Shown here: in pieces, positions 37,003-46,150 of the stretch
Numbering within the stretch: the stretch's first letter is position 1
Layout of the letters: each line of letters opens with the position of its first letter
DNA from: Undibacterium parvum
GTDB taxonomy: Bacteria; Pseudomonadota; Gammaproteobacteria; Burkholderiales; Burkholderiaceae_D
Direction: 5' to 3'
Assembly: GCF_003955735.1 (NCBI RefSeq)
Contig: NZ_CP034464.1
Location: forward strand, 3,782,001-3,846,000
Length of the DNA stretch: 64,000 nt
Notes under the pieces: model-generated
The model's input: only the letters and a program-made list of their open reading frames with translations
Databases searched by the model: none
What the model was told of the DNA's origin: nothing
Translations under genes and position numbers: made by a program

Positions 37003-37524
37003 TTAGTTGGCGGGGTTTTCAAGGATACGTTTCCAGTGTTGCAGTTTGTCTTCAAAGCGCATCTGGGCATAGGCGGGAGACGAGGAGGGTAGTTGTAGCG
37101 TGGTGTAGGCCATTTGCTCAAACTCGGTACGCATTTTGCCCGCCGTGTTGCCATTAAAGCAGAGTTTTCTGAGTTGAGGGTAGGCCAGTTGTAGGGCGCG
37201 AAAATCATTTGGCTGGCCTTGCCTGATAGCTGAGTCTAGGCTGCCTTGGCGCTGGCAGGCACCAAATACATCCCATAAACCTATGCCGTGAGTCAGCAGG
37301 CTTTGCAGGCGCTCCTGGTAAGTTAGATCGACTAGATTTTCCGCTAGTACGCCAGACATCAGGCGCCAGAACTGATTTTGTTTAAATGCGTAATACTGCT
37401 GGGCGCGCAATGAAGCCTCGCCCGGGAAACTGCCCAGTAGCAAGGTATGCGTTGCTAAGTTGATGACGGCAGGGAAGCCCTGCAATGGCATTACTTGGGT
37501 GAGTTGATGCTCTAGCTGAGCCAT
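37003..37524 (-). CDS. DNA-deoxyinosine (hypoxanthine) glycosylase, UDG family 6
   Basis: This 173-residue repair enzyme of the uracil-DNA glycosylase superfamily shows the first motif as LLGSFPGEASL, then a conserved YYAFKQNQFWRLMS, GIGLWDVF, and a C-terminal LPSSSPA. These match the family that removes deoxyinosine, similar to Mug. The full length is preserved. It stands alone, about 80 bases from a tRNA pair on the same strand. Confidence 0.85.
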   Translation of the reverse strand: MAQLEHQLTQVMPLQGFPAVINLATHTLLLGSFPGEASLRAQQYYAFKQNQFWRLMSGVLAENLVDLTYQERLQSLLTHGIGLWDVFGACQRQGSLDSAIRQGQPNDFRALQLAYPQLRKLCFNGNTAGKMRTEFEQMAYTTLQLPSSSPAYAQMRFEDKLQHWKRILENPAN

Positions 37525-37569
37525 GCGCTTATCCTTTGCCGCTTTTCGTCAAACTGTATTAGCGGAAAA

Positions 37570-37602
37570 CAAAAAAGCCTCGCATTTCTGCAAGGCTTTT
37601 TA
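37570..37602 (-). terminator. Terminator of the tRNA-Asn pair
   Basis: On the minus strand the hairpin arms GCCT/AGGC and GCA/TGC, with one mismatch, are followed by six T directly after the second tRNA. Confidence 0.75.
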
Positions 37603-37605
37603 TTT

Positions 37606-37681
37606 TGGCTCCCCGACCTGGACTCGAACCAGGGACCTGCGGATTAACAGTCCGTCGCTCTACCAACTGAGCTATCAGGGA
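37606..37681 (-). tRNA. tRNA-Asn (anticodon GTT)
   Basis: This 76-nt minus-strand gene includes an encoded CCA. The acceptor stem TCCCTGA pairs with the TCGGGGA strand, the anticodon loop CTGTTAA shows GTT, and the T-loop is GTTCGAGTC. It is identical to the copy at 37758-37833. Confidence 0.97.
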
Positions 37682-37757
37682 ATAGAAGAAATACACCTCT
37701 TCGTTAAACTATTTTCCAGTGATTTTGTTGCAAGTTCACTGGCTACTTCAAATTCTG

Positions 37758-37833
37758 TGGCTCCCCGACCTGGACTCGAACCAGGGACCTGCGGATTAAC
37801 AGTCCGTCGCTCTACCAACTGAGCTATCAGGGA
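37758..37833 (-). tRNA. tRNA-Asn (anticodon GTT), second identical copy
   Basis: The 76-nt sequence is identical to that at 37606-37681, with an encoded CCA. The two copies are 76 bases apart in the same direction and are probably one transcript. They lie 62 bases after the aminotransferase stop codon on the same strand. Confidence 0.97.
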
Positions 37834-37895
37834 ACAGAGACAAAGATTATATGCGTCCTTGCCCGTCTTGTCAAAAGCTTTTTGGTTTTACCCGC

Positions 37896-39110
37896 TTACA
37901 GAACCGCTGTAATCGCGTCAATCACGACATCGATATTGCGCTTGTTCAAGGCTGCGACACAGATACGGCCAGTGTCCACGGCATAAATAGAGTTGTTATC
38001 GCGCAGCTTTTCAACTTGTTCTTTTGTGAGGCCGGAGTAAGAGAACATGCCGCGTTGCTGGGTTACGAAATCAAAATTATGCGCAGGCGCTTTTTCTTTG
38101 AGTTTGCTGACGAAGGCCGCGCGCATCTCGCGTATTCGTATGCGCATGCCAGCCAATTCTTCTTCCCATAATTGGCGTAGTTCTGGTGTGGACAGCACGG
38201 TAGCCACTACCTGGCCACCGTGGATAGGTGGATTTGAGTAGTTAGTGCGGATCACGCGTTTGAGTTGCGACATGATGCGGGCTGCTTCTTCTGCGCTGGA
38301 GGCTGCAATGCTGAGCGCACCGACACGCTCGCCATACAGGGAGAACGATTTTGAGAATGAGTTGGAAACGAATAGCGCGCCTCCCGCTTCGGCAAAGCGA
38401 CGGACTACTTTACCATCGGCTTCGATACCGTCGCCAAAACCCTGGTAGGCCATATCGAGGAAAGGCACCAGACCACGCGTCGTCACGACTGCTATGACTT
38501 GCGTCCATTGATCGTCAGTCAGATCGGCACCTGTAGGATTGTGGCAGCAGGCGTGCAATAAAACGATGGAGCCGGCTGGCATGGTATTCAAGGCATTGAG
38601 CATGCCGCTAAAATTCACACCACGTGTCGACGCATCATAGTAAGGGTAGTTGTTGACCGTGAAACCGGCCGATTCAAACAGGGCGCGGTGATTTTCCCAG
38701 CTAGGGTCGCTGATCCACACTTGCGCATCTGGTGCGAAGCGCTTCAAAAAGTCCGCGCCCAGTTTTAATGCTCCAGTACCGCCGATGGCTTGTGCAGTAA
38801 TTGCACGCTTCTCTTGTACTACGGCGCTATCGGCACCAAATACCAGTTCTTGTACCGCTTTGTCGTAAGCGGCTAAGCCTTCGATAGGCAGATAGGTACG
38901 CGGAGCAAATTTTTCCATCAGGATGGCTTCGGCCTTCTTGACGCATTCCAGTAAAGGTACTTTGCCGTTGTCGTCATAATAAACGCCAACGCCCAGGTTG
39001 ACTTTGGCAGGATTCTGGTCGGCATTAAAGCCTTCCGTAATGCCAAGAATAGGGTCGCGAGGTGCCATGGTGATGGCGGAAAACAGGGGGGGGGTAGCGG
39101 GAGTGGTCAT
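37896..39110 (-). CDS. Aspartate/aromatic aminotransferase (class I)
   Basis: This 404-residue PLP enzyme of the AspC/TyrB type exchanges amino groups between aspartate or aromatic amino acids and 2-oxoglutarate. Conserved pieces are LFSAITMAPRDPILG at the start, VNLGVGVYYDDNGKVPLL, HACCHNPTGADLT, the cofactor region PFLDMAYQGFG and the lysine motif SNSFSKSFSLYGERVG. The ATG at 39110 is taken; the in-frame TTG at 39149 has no supporting signal. Whether aspartate or tyrosine is the main substrate cannot be read. It is divergent from uvrB. Confidence 0.92.
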   Translation of the reverse strand: MTTPATPPLFSAITMAPRDPILGITEGFNADQNPAKVNLGVGVYYDDNGKVPLLECVKKAEAILMEKFAPRTYLPIEGLAAYDKAVQELVFGADSAVVQEKRAITAQAIGGTGALKLGADFLKRFAPDAQVWISDPSWENHRALFESAGFTVNNYPYYDASTRGVNFSGMLNALNTMPAGSIVLLHACCHNPTGADLTDDQWTQVIAVVTTRGLVPFLDMAYQGFGDGIEADGKVVRRFAEAGGALFVSNSFSKSFSLYGERVGALSIAASSAEEAARIMSQLKRVIRTNYSNPPIHGGQVVATVLSTPELRQLWEEELAGMRIRIREMRAAFVSKLKEKAPAHNFDFVTQQRGMFSYSGLTKEQVEKLRDNNSIYAVDTGRICVAALNKRNIDVVIDAITAVL

Positions 39111-39222
39111 CGTGATAAACTGAAAAATTGTCTGCAAATTGCTAGGCAAGCCACAAACTTATGGTTGGAAGAAGAGTCAAAAGCTTTTTTCAGTCTACTA
39201 TTTTAACAAAGGTAAGCGGTAA

Positions 39223-41319
39223 ATGGCTGATTTAACACAGATATCGGGTGCGGCAGATGAGCCGAAGTTCGTTACTTTCCCGGATTCACCTTATCAATTA
39301 TGTCAATTATTTCCCCCTGCAGGAGATCAGCCGGCGGCGATTGCGCAACTGGTTGAGGGGATTAATGACGGCTTATTTTTCCAGACTTTGCTGGGTGTGA
39401 CGGGCTCTGGTAAAACCTATACGATGGCCAATGTAATCGCCCGTACCGGTCGACCGGCAATCATTTTCGCTCCAAATAAGACTTTGGCGGCGCAGTTATA
39501 TAGTGAATTTCGTGAGTTTTTTCCGCGCAACGCAGTCGAGTATTTCGTCAGTTACTACGATTACTACCAGCCGGAAGCGTATGTGCCGCAGCGTGATTTG
39601 TTCATTGAGAAAGACTCTGCGATCAATGAGCATATCGAGCAAATGCGTCTGTCTTGTACAAAATCACTGATGGAGCGACGTGATGTGATCATCGTGGCGA
39701 CGGTATCGGCGATTTACGGTATTGGTAATCCCAAGGAGTATCACAAGATGATACTGACCTTGCGCGCCAAGGATAAGGTCAGTCAGCGTGATTTGATCGC
39801 ACGCTTGATACAGATGCAATACACGCGCAATGAAATTGATTTTAGCCGCGGTACTTTCCGTGTACGTGGCGATACCATCGATATTTTCCCGGCCGAACAT
39901 GCTGAACTGGCACTACGGGTGGAGATGTTTGATGATGAGATCGAAAACTTGCAGCTGTTTGATCCGCTCACCGGGCGGGTTAAGCAAAAAATCCCCCGCT
40001 TTACGGTTTATCCAAGCTCACATTATGTGACTCCGCGTGAGACGGTATTGCGGGCAGTGGAGACTATCAAAATAGAGTTGCGTGAACGACTGGAGTTTTT
40101 CAGGCGCGAGAATAAGTTAATCGAAGAGCAGCGCATAGAGCAGCGCACCCGTTTCGATCTGGAAATGATGGCGGAGATTGGCTTTACTAAGGGCATAGAA
40201 AACTATTCGCGTCATTTGAGTGGTGCTTTGCCGGGTGAGCCGCCGCCAACCCTGGTCGATTATTTGCCGGCCGACGCCTTGATGTTTCTCGATGAGTCGC
40301 ATGTCTTGACTGGGCAATTGAATGCCATGTACAACGGCGACCGCTCGCGCAAAACCAATTTGGTGGATTACGGCTTTCGCCTGCCGTCGGCGCTGGATAA
40401 TCGTCCGCTTAAGTTTGAAGAGTTCGAGAGCAAGATGCGTCAGACTGTGTTTGTCTCGGCCACTCCGGCTGAATATGAACGAACTCACGCCGATCAGGTA
40501 GTCGAGCAGGTGGTCAGGCCGACCGGCCTGGTGGATCCGCGCATCGAGGTGCGGCCAGCGTTGACGCAGGTGGATGATCTGATGCAGGAAATTACTGCTA
40601 GAGTGAAGTTGCATGAGCGGGTCTTGGTGACTACCTTGACCAAGCGCATGTCGGAGCAGCTCACAGAATTTTTAAGTGATAACGGCATTAAAGTGCGCTA
40701 TCTGCATAGTGATATCGATACCGTAGAGCGGGTAGAAATTTTGCGCGATTTACGCCTCGGCACCTTCGACGTGCTGGTCGGGATTAATCTGTTGCGTGAG
40801 GGTTTGGATATTCCAGAGGTCTCGTTAGTGGCGATCCTTGATGCCGATAAAGAGGGGTTTTTACGCTCCGAGCGCAGCCTGATTCAAACCATAGGCCGGG
40901 CTGCGCGTAATCTCAACGGAACCGCGATTTTATATGCCGACCGGATTACCGATTCCATGCGACGTGCCATCGACGAAACCGAGCGAAGGCGGAATAAACA
41001 GATCGCGTTTAATCTGGAAAACAATATCACGCCTACCGGTATCAAGAAAAAGATCAAGGACATTATTGATGGTGTCTACAATCCGCAAGAGGCGCGCGAA
41101 GAATTAGCGGTAGCGCAAGAGCAGGCTAAGTACGAAATGATGAGTGAGAAGCAAATCAGTCGCGAAATTAAGAAGTTGGAAAAACTGATGATGGATCACG
41201 CCAAGAATCTGGAGTTTGAAAAGGCGGGTATGGTCAGGGATCAACTTGCGCATCTGAAGCAGCAGTTGTTTGGTGCGGATGGTAAGGATAATCTGGCGGC
41301 ACTGAGTGCAAGGCTTTAA
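39223..41319 (+). CDS. uvrB: Excinuclease ABC subunit UvrB
   Basis: UvrB is the damage-verification helicase of nucleotide excision repair. It has 698 residues with Walker A GVTGSGKT at 58-65, the beta-hairpin [14 protein letters not shown], the helicase motif DESHVL, the superfamily 2 motif IGRAARN, and a C-terminal UVR domain ([19 protein letters not shown]) that contacts UvrC. It has an N-terminal extension of about 19 residues over E. coli UvrB. I see no LexA-type operator (CTG-N10-CAG) before it. Confidence 0.98.
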   Translation: MADLTQISGAADEPKFVTFPDSPYQLCQLFPPAGDQPAAIAQLVEGINDGLFFQTLLGVTGSGKTYTMANVIARTGRPAIIFAPNKTLAAQLYSEFREFFPRNAVEYFVSYYDYYQPEAYVPQRDLFIEKDSAINEHIEQMRLSCTKSLMERRDVIIVATVSAIYGIGNPKEYHKMILTLRAKDKVSQRDLIARLIQMQYTRNEIDFSRGTFRVRGDTIDIFPAEHAELALRVEMFDDEIENLQLFDPLTGRVKQKIPRFTVYPSSHYVTPRETVLRAVETIKIELRERLEFFRRENKLIEEQRIEQRTRFDLEMMAEIGFTKGIENYSRHLSGALPGEPPPTLVDYLPADALMFLDESHVLTGQLNAMYNGDRSRKTNLVDYGFRLPSALDNRPLKFEEFESKMRQTVFVSATPAEYERTHADQVVEQVVRPTGLVDPRIEVRPALTQVDDLMQEITARVKLHERVLVTTLTKRMSEQLTEFLSDNGIKVRYLHSDIDTVERVEILRDLRLGTFDVLVGINLLREGLDIPEVSLVAILDADKEGFLRSERSLIQTIGRAARNLNGTAILYADRITDSMRRAIDETERRRNKQIAFNLENNITPTGIKKKIKDIIDGVYNPQEAREELAVAQEQAKYEMMSEKQISREIKKLEKLMMDHAKNLEFEKAGMVRDQLAHLKQQLFGADGKDNLAALSARL

Positions 41320-41340
41320 TGGTGAAGCCTATTTATTAAA

Positions 41341-41402
41341 GCGCGTAATATACATGCGCCTTCTGGCTTGAAATGGTCCGGAAAGGCGCATGGATACTGT
41401 GT
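41341..41402. repeat. REP-like palindrome, first type, reverse orientation
   Basis: ATACATGCGCCTT (41350-41362) is inverted at 41383-41395. The unit is the reverse complement of the copy at 24671-24726, with shared loop words. It lies between the convergent uvrB and cation efflux genes. Confidence 0.65.
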
Positions 41403-41404
41403 AT

Positions 41405-41422
41405 GCGTTTTTAGAGGTTCTC
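41405..41422. repeat. Solitary degenerate end of the 122-bp element
   Basis: This 18-base stretch matches the right terminal repeat of the element at 24740-24861 at about 14 of 18 bases. It lies next to a first-type palindrome, as at 24671-24861, so it may be a decayed copy. Confidence 0.4.
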
Positions 41423-41435
41423 TTTTTACGTCGAA

Positions 41436-42359
41436 TTAATTTTCGCCGCCAACTTCTGGCTGTAGCGTGATGTGATCAATATTATGGGTCACGAGTAGCA
41501 TAGATTTCACGCTTTCCATGATGCGCGGCCATGCGCTGATGTCGTTGATTTCCAGATGCCCGATCAAGGCAGGATGGCCGGGCGACATCTCCCATATGTG
41601 TAAATCATGTACCGACAGTACGCCTGGTATGGCCTCGAGATCCTCGCCAATTTTGACATAGTCTATATGTTGTGGAACGCCTTCCATCAAGAAATGATAG
41701 GAGTCTGCCAGCACCCCAAAGGTGGACTTTAAAATCAATAATGAGACGAAGATAGACAGGATGGGGTCGACTTGCATCCAACCACTGAAGTAAATCACTG
41801 CGCCGGAAATGATCGCGGCAAGTGAACCGAGTAGGTCGCCCATCACATGGATTAGGGCGGCTTTGGTGTTGAGGCTATCTTTATCGTGTGAAAGTACCCA
41901 GGCTACTACGATGTTGATCGCCAGACCTATGCTGGCGACTAGCATGACGGTGCCACCTTGTACCGCCTGTGGGTGCGCTAAGCGCTGTACGGCTTCGTAA
42001 GAGATCCAGGCAATCACACCCAGCATAATTATGCCGTTGACGAAAGCGGCCAAAGCTTCCGCGCGACCGAAGCCAAAAGAGTTTTTTGCTGTGGGTGGTC
42101 GCTTTGCGATGGTCTGTGCCAGCAGGGCTAAGCCCAATGCGGCGGCGTCGGTCACCATGTGGCCGGCATCTGAAATCAGCGCCAGAGAATTTGACCAAAA
42201 TCCAAAAACGACTTCAACTACGGCAAAGCCCAGTGTCAGTATGAGTGCCCAAGCGAGTATGCTTTGACTACGATTCTCAAAATAGTGCTGATGCACGGCA
42301 TCACCTTGGCCGTGGGCGTGCAGGTGAGTGCTTTTTTCGGCTTGTGTTTTTGTTGGCAT
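41436..42359 (-). CDS. Cation diffusion facilitator family transporter (CzcD/ZitB type)
   Basis: This 307-residue inner-membrane metal/proton antiporter has six predicted membrane spans. It has a histidine-rich N-terminus (HLHAHGQGDAVHQH) and the metal site residues in LISDAGHMVTDA (span 2) and LIHVMGDLLGS (span 5), an HxxxD-type zinc site. A cytoplasmic C-terminal domain follows (GVLSVHDLHIWEMSPGH). Zinc export is the most likely role, though cobalt or cadmium cannot be excluded. Confidence 0.92.
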   Translation of the reverse strand: MPTKTQAEKSTHLHAHGQGDAVHQHYFENRSQSILAWALILTLGFAVVEVVFGFWSNSLALISDAGHMVTDAAALGLALLAQTIAKRPPTAKNSFGFGRAEALAAFVNGIIMLGVIAWISYEAVQRLAHPQAVQGGTVMLVASIGLAINIVVAWVLSHDKDSLNTKAALIHVMGDLLGSLAAIISGAVIYFSGWMQVDPILSIFVSLLILKSTFGVLADSYHFLMEGVPQHIDYVKIGEDLEAIPGVLSVHDLHIWEMSPGHPALIGHLEINDISAWPRIMESVKSMLLVTHNIDHITLQPEVGGEN

Positions 42360-42531
42360 GAGGGCGTTTCTTTAAAATTGGTGGCTTTGCAAATTGCGAT
42401 GGATGGGAGTGTAAATGATAGCTGCGAAGTTTGTGGAATACTCTGGGCGTTTCTGGCCTAAATAGCGGGGCGCAGGAAGACGTATTCTAAATGCTGAAAA
42501 ATCAGACGGAAACAAAAAAATTAGAAACGAC

Positions 42532-42560
42532 TTTACTATCTGGGCTTGGTTTGCTATAGT
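42532..42560 (+). promoter_or_regulatory. Promoter of tRNA-Val, probably also of the thrS operon
   Basis: TTTACT (42532-42537) and TATAGT (42555-42560) have a 17-base spacer, and the tRNA begins 12 bases after the -10. No terminator and no convincing promoter lies between the tRNA and the thrS leader peptide 45 bases further on. Confidence 0.6.
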
Positions 42561-42571
42561 GTTGGCTCTTC

Positions 42572-42648
42572 GGGCGGTTAGTTCAGCTGGTTAGAATACT
42601 TGGTCGACATCCAAGGGGTCGCAGATTCGAATTCTGCACCGCCCACCA
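42572..42648 (+). tRNA. tRNA-Val (anticodon GAC)
   Basis: The gene is 77 nt with an encoded CCA. The acceptor stem is GGGCGGT/ACCGCCC, the anticodon stem CTTGG/CCAAG encloses TCGACAT, and the T-loop is ATTCGAATT. It reads the codons GUC and GUU. Confidence 0.96.
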
Positions 42649-42692
42649 GAATTTAGGCAGTACCTTAGTTATATAAGAGCGAGAAAGGCATC

Positions 42693-42743
42693 ATGGTTAT
42701 GACACCGCGAACTACGATCACATTCCTTTGTGAGCGACGCTAG
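42693..42743 (+). CDS. Threonine-rich leader peptide of thrS (putative attenuator)
   Basis: This 16-residue frame, MVMTPRTTITFLCERR, has four threonine codons (ACA, ACT, ACG, ACA) within codons 4-10. It follows a good Shine-Dalgarno (GAAAGG) 5-6 bases before the ATG. An intrinsic terminator begins 32 bases after the stop, and the next gene is threonyl-tRNA synthetase. The frame therefore looks like a ribosome-mediated sensor of charged tRNA-Thr. GCUAG at the stop codon (42739-42743) is complementary to the terminator loop CUAGC (42785-42789). TCACA at 42718-42722 can pair locally with 42729-42733 or with 42771-42775. In E. coli, thrS is instead controlled by translational repression. Confidence 0.8.
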   Translation: MVMTPRTTITFLCERR

Positions 42744-42774
42744 TCGAGGTGTTTTTTCGTTTGTTGGTATTGTG

Positions 42775-42802
42775 AAAAACGCGGCTAGCCCGCGTTTTTT
42801 TT
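42775..42802 (+). terminator. Attenuator terminator upstream of thrS
   Basis: The stem ACGCGG/CCGCGT is extended by five A-U pairs, has loop CTAGC and is followed by eight T. A second copy of the right arm with its own T-run follows at 42806-42816 and could pair with the same left arm. Confidence 0.9.
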
Positions 42803-42861
42803 CGTCCGCGTTTTTTGTATTTGTTTAGATTTAATCACTCACCGATACACCATTACATAAT

Positions 42862-42876
42862 TCGGCAATCCTTGCC
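42862..42876 (+). promoter_or_regulatory. Small hairpin near the thrS ribosome binding site
   Basis: CGGCAA / TTGCCG with a three-base loop stands immediately before the GGAG Shine-Dalgarno of thrS. It may affect initiation. Confidence 0.35.
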
Positions 42877-42891
42877 GGCATGGAGATTAAG

Positions 42892-44799
42892 ATGATTTCA
42901 GTAAGATTGCCCGATGGTTCTCAACGTCAGTTTGATGAGCCTGTGACGGTGGCGCAGGTTGCCGCTAGTATTGGTGCTGGTTTGGCGAAAGCTGCTTTAG
43001 CTGGAAAAGTTGATGGTAAATTGGTTGATACCTCGTACCTTATCGCGGCGGATGCCGATTTGGCGATTATCACTGAAAAAGATGCGGATGGCCTGGAGGT
43101 TATACGCCACTCCACTGCACATTTGTTAGCGCATGCGGTGAAAGAGCTGTTCCCTGAGGCGCAAGTGACGATAGGGCCAGTCATCGAGAATGGGTTTTTC
43201 TATGACTTCTCGTATAAACGTCCGTTTACCCCTGAAGATTTGGTCATCATCGAAAAGAAAATGACCGAGTTGGCGAAAAAAGATGAGCAAGTTACCCGCA
43301 AGGTCTTGCCGCGCGATGAGGCGGTTGCCTATTTTAAATCGATAGGTGAAGCGTATAAGGCTGAGATTATTGAATCCATACCTGCGGATCAGGATGTCTC
43401 TTTATATACCGAGGGATCATTTACTGACTTGTGCCGCGGTCCGCATGTGCCATCGACTGGCAAACTAAAAGTCTTCAAGTTAATGAAGTTGGCTGGTGCC
43501 TACTGGCGCGGCGACTCCAAGAATGAAATGCTGCAACGCATTTACGGCACTGCGTTTGCGAAAAAAGAAGAGCAAGAAAATTATTTGCATATGCTGGAAG
43601 AGGCGGAGAAGCGCGATCACCGTAAATTAGGTAAAGCCTTGGACCTGTTTCATATGCAGGAGGAGGCGCCTGGTTTGGTGTTTTGGCACCCAAAAGGCTG
43701 GACTATCTGGCAGCAGGTTGAGCAATACATGCGTAAGGTGTATCAGGCTGGCGGTTATCAGGAAGTGAAAACGCCGCAGATTCTGGATCGTAGTTTGTGG
43801 GAAAAGACCGGGCATTGGGGTAATTACCGCGAAAATATGTTTGTGACCGAGTCAGAAACCCGCGTCTACGCGCTGAAGCCGATGAATTGCCCTGGTCACG
43901 TGCAGATTTTTAATACCGGTTTGCGCAGTTACCGCGAATTGCCTTTGCGCTTCGGTGAATTCGGCCAATGCCACCGCAATGAGACCTCGGGAGCCTTGCA
44001 TGGCATCATGCGGGTGCGCGGCTTTACCCAGGATGATGGACATATATTCTGTACGGATGAGCAAATTGCTGATGAGGTAACTTCCTTTCATCTTCAGGCA
44101 ATGAAGGTTTATGCCGATTTTGGTTTTGAAAATATTGCGATTAAGCTTGCCTTGCGTCCGGATAACCGGATTGGCTCTGATGAGGTTTGGGATAAGTCTG
44201 AGGATGCCTTGCGTTCGTCTTTGCGTCTATGCGGCGTGGCTTGGGAAGAGTTGCCGGGCGAGGGTGCGTTTTATGGTCCGAAGATTGAATATCATCTGAA
44301 AGATAGTCTGGGTCGTCAGTGGCAGGTCGGCACTATGCAGGTAGACTGGAATACTGCCGAGCGTCTTGATGGTACCTATATCGGCGAAGATAGCAGCAGA
44401 AAAACTCCAGTCATGTTGCATAGGGCTATCGTCGGCTCCATGGAGCGTTTCATAGGTATTTTGATAGAAAATTATGCGGGAGCCCTGCCTTTATGGTTGG
44501 CGCCAGTGCAAATTGCGGTCTTGAATATCTCGGAATCTCAGGCTGAATACACAGCACTTGTTGCAGAAAACCTGAGAAAACAAGGGTTTAGAGTGCACAT
44601 AGATTTGCGTAATGAGAAAATAACCTATAAAATACGCGAGCATTCAATACAAAAACTCCCTTATATCCTAGTTATTGGCGATAAGGAAAGAGATGCAAAC
44701 ACAGTGGCTGTGCGTACGCGTGGCAATCTAGATTTGGGTGTAATGACCCACGAAGCCTTGTTGGAACGTCTGAATAACGACGTGGCAAACAAAGTTTAA
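42892..44799 (+). CDS. thrS: Threonine-tRNA ligase
   Basis: ThrRS charges tRNA-Thr. The start at 42892 is chosen because GGAG (42882-42885) is correctly spaced before it, and [11 protein letters not shown] aligns with other ThrRS N-termini; the ATG at 42880 has no such site. Its 635 residues comprise a TGS domain (1-60), an editing domain with the [11 protein letters not shown] zinc motif, the class II core ([16 protein letters not shown]-like region, [14 protein letters not shown]) and an anticodon-binding domain at the end. It heads the translation operon and is preceded by a threonine leader-peptide attenuator. Confidence 0.97.
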   Translation: MISVRLPDGSQRQFDEPVTVAQVAASIGAGLAKAALAGKVDGKLVDTSYLIAADADLAIITEKDADGLEVIRHSTAHLLAHAVKELFPEAQVTIGPVIENGFFYDFSYKRPFTPEDLVIIEKKMTELAKKDEQVTRKVLPRDEAVAYFKSIGEAYKAEIIESIPADQDVSLYTEGSFTDLCRGPHVPSTGKLKVFKLMKLAGAYWRGDSKNEMLQRIYGTAFAKKEEQENYLHMLEEAEKRDHRKLGKALDLFHMQEEAPGLVFWHPKGWTIWQQVEQYMRKVYQAGGYQEVKTPQILDRSLWEKTGHWGNYRENMFVTESETRVYALKPMNCPGHVQIFNTGLRSYRELPLRFGEFGQCHRNETSGALHGIMRVRGFTQDDGHIFCTDEQIADEVTSFHLQAMKVYADFGFENIAIKLALRPDNRIGSDEVWDKSEDALRSSLRLCGVAWEELPGEGAFYGPKIEYHLKDSLGRQWQVGTMQVDWNTAERLDGTYIGEDSSRKTPVMLHRAIVGSMERFIGILIENYAGALPLWLAPVQIAVLNISESQAEYTALVAENLRKQGFRVHIDLRNEKITYKIREHSIQKLPYILVIGDKERDANTVAVRTRGNLDLGVMTHEALLERLNNDVANKV

Positions 44800-44856
44800 T
44801 CAGATAAGTCAGCGAAATAGCACGGCCAATTTATTTATTTTTCGAAGGAAACTGCA

Positions 44857-45378
44857 ATAGCTACCGACAAGTCACATCGCATCAACGGTGAAATTACAGC
44901 GCTAGAAGTGCGCTTATCTGGCGTTGAGAACGAGCCTTTGGGCATCGTTAAACTGAGTGAAGCTCTTCGTCTATCAGAAGAATCGAATGTCGATTTGGTG
45001 GAGATCGCGCCGACTGCGCAGCCGCCTGTCTGTCGTTTGATGGATTACGGTAAGTTTAAATACCAAGAGCAAAAAAAGGCGCATGAAGCCAAGTTGAAGC
45101 AAAAAGTTATTCTGGTGAAGGAAGTGAAATTCCGTCCCGGCACTGATGATGGCGATTACAACATTAAGTTGCGTAATCTCACCAAATTCCTGGATGACGG
45201 CGATAAGACTAAAATTACCCTGCGTTTCCGTGGACGTGAAATGGCCCATCAAGATATCGGTATGCGTATGCTAGAACGTTTGAAGGCTGATCTTGAGCCT
45301 TACGGTCAGGTAGAGCAATTTCCTAAGATGGAGGGTCGTCAGATGGTGATGATTCTCTCTCCTAAGAAGAAGAAATAA
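44857..45378 (+). CDS. infC: Translation initiation factor IF-3, AUA start
   Basis: IF-3 binds the 30S subunit and checks start codons. The coding sequence is read from ATA at 44857-44859, placed 6 bases after GAAGGAA (44844-44850); this gives the family N-terminus [19 protein letters not shown] and 173 residues. A GTG at 44908 would remove the conserved RINGEI segment. The rest is typical ([42 protein letters not shown]). A rare AUA/AUU/AUC start makes infC sensitive to IF-3 itself, as in E. coli, where the start is AUU. Confidence 0.93.
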   Translation: MATDKSHRINGEITALEVRLSGVENEPLGIVKLSEALRLSEESNVDLVEIAPTAQPPVCRLMDYGKFKYQEQKKAHEAKLKQKVILVKEVKFRPGTDDGDYNIKLRNLTKFLDDGDKTKITLRFRGREMAHQDIGMRMLERLKADLEPYGQVEQFPKMEGRQMVMILSPKKKK

Positions 45379-45527
45379 TTCAGAAGTAAATTCAGAATTT
45401 GAGAAAACTTCGTTGTAAAAAATAAAGTTTTCTTAATGGGTGATGAACTAGATTTCACACCCTCACTAAGTGAGAAGTAGGCATCCAAGTGCATCGTCAT
45501 TGTTGCCACCTACCATCATATAAAATT

Positions 45528-45553
45528 GGAGCTGTCGTTAAGACAGATGTGCT
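45528..45553 (+). promoter_or_regulatory. Split ribosome binding site of rpmI with an intervening hairpin
   Basis: GGAG (45528-45531) is 22 bases from the rpmI ATG. Between them CTGTC (45532-45536) and GACAG (45542-45546) form a hairpin. If folded, it brings GGAG to an effective 7-base spacing. No other Shine-Dalgarno is present. Confidence 0.55.
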
Positions 45554-45751
45554 ATGCCAAAAATGAAAACAAAGAGCTCTGCTAAGAAGCGCTTTCGTGT
45601 ACGTCCAGGTGGAACGATCAAATGTGGTCACGCTTTCAAGCGTCACATTTTGACAAAAAAGACCACTAAAAATAAACGCCAATTGCGCGGTATCACGAAC
45701 GTTAATGCAGCTGACACAGTATCCGTCATGCGCATGATGCCAAACGCTTAA
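45554..45751 (+). CDS. rpmI: Ribosomal protein bL35
   Basis: This 65-residue basic protein of the large subunit begins [16 protein letters not shown] and ends SVMRMMPNA, both typical. It lies between infC and rplT as in most bacteria. In E. coli, L20 represses rpmI translation through a structured leader. The hairpin at 45532-45546 may have a related role here, though this is inference. Confidence 0.98.
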   Translation: MPKMKTKSSAKKRFRVRPGGTIKCGHAFKRHILTKKTTKNKRQLRGITNVNAADTVSVMRMMPNA

Positions 45752-45779
45752 CCTCATACTCATCTATTAAGGAGTTATT

Positions 45780-46139
45780 ATGCCTAGAGTAAAACGTGGG
45801 GTTACAGCTCGTGCCCGTCATAAGAAAGTTCTCGACTTAGCCAAAGGCTATCGTGGTCGTCGCAGTAAAGTATACCGTATTGCCAAGCAAGCAGTTATGC
45901 GCGCTGGTCAATATGCATACCGTGACCGTCGTAACAAAAAGCGTGTATTCCGCGCATTGTGGATTACCCGTATCAATGCAGCGTCACGTCAGCATGGCCT
46001 GACATACAGCGTATTCATGAATGGTCTGAAAAAAGCTTCTATCGAACTCGATCGTAAGGTCTTGGCTGATATGGCTGTGATGGACAAACCAGCATTTACT
46101 GCGATTGTAAATCAAGTCAAAGCTACACTGGCTGCTTAA
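45780..46139 (+). CDS. rplT: Ribosomal protein bL20
   Basis: This 119-residue, very basic protein starts [20 protein letters not shown], which is diagnostic of L20, an early 50S assembly protein and the known autoregulator of its operon. A strong Shine-Dalgarno (AAGGAG) precedes the ATG, and the gene is 28 bases from rpmI. Confidence 0.98.
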   Translation: MPRVKRGVTARARHKKVLDLAKGYRGRRSKVYRIAKQAVMRAGQYAYRDRRNKKRVFRALWITRINAASRQHGLTYSVFMNGLKKASIELDRKVLADMAVMDKPAFTAIVNQVKATLAA

Positions 46140-46150
46140 GCACGTGTTAG

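Noticed and set aside
37606..37833. tRNA-Asn pair as an integration site
   Set aside because: Both copies are complete and no integrase or truncated tRNA end is nearby; a simple tandem duplication explains it.
39150..39222. LexA (SOS) box before uvrB
   Set aside because: No CTG-N10-CAG type palindrome with acceptable arms was found in the tyrB/uvrB divergent region.
40117..40614. 165-codon minus-strand frame inside uvrB
   Set aside because: It is entirely antisense to UvrB and has no domain or ribosome binding site.
44908..45378. infC starting at GTG 44908
   Set aside because: It would remove the conserved RINGEI N-terminus; the ATA at 44857 has a correctly placed Shine-Dalgarno.
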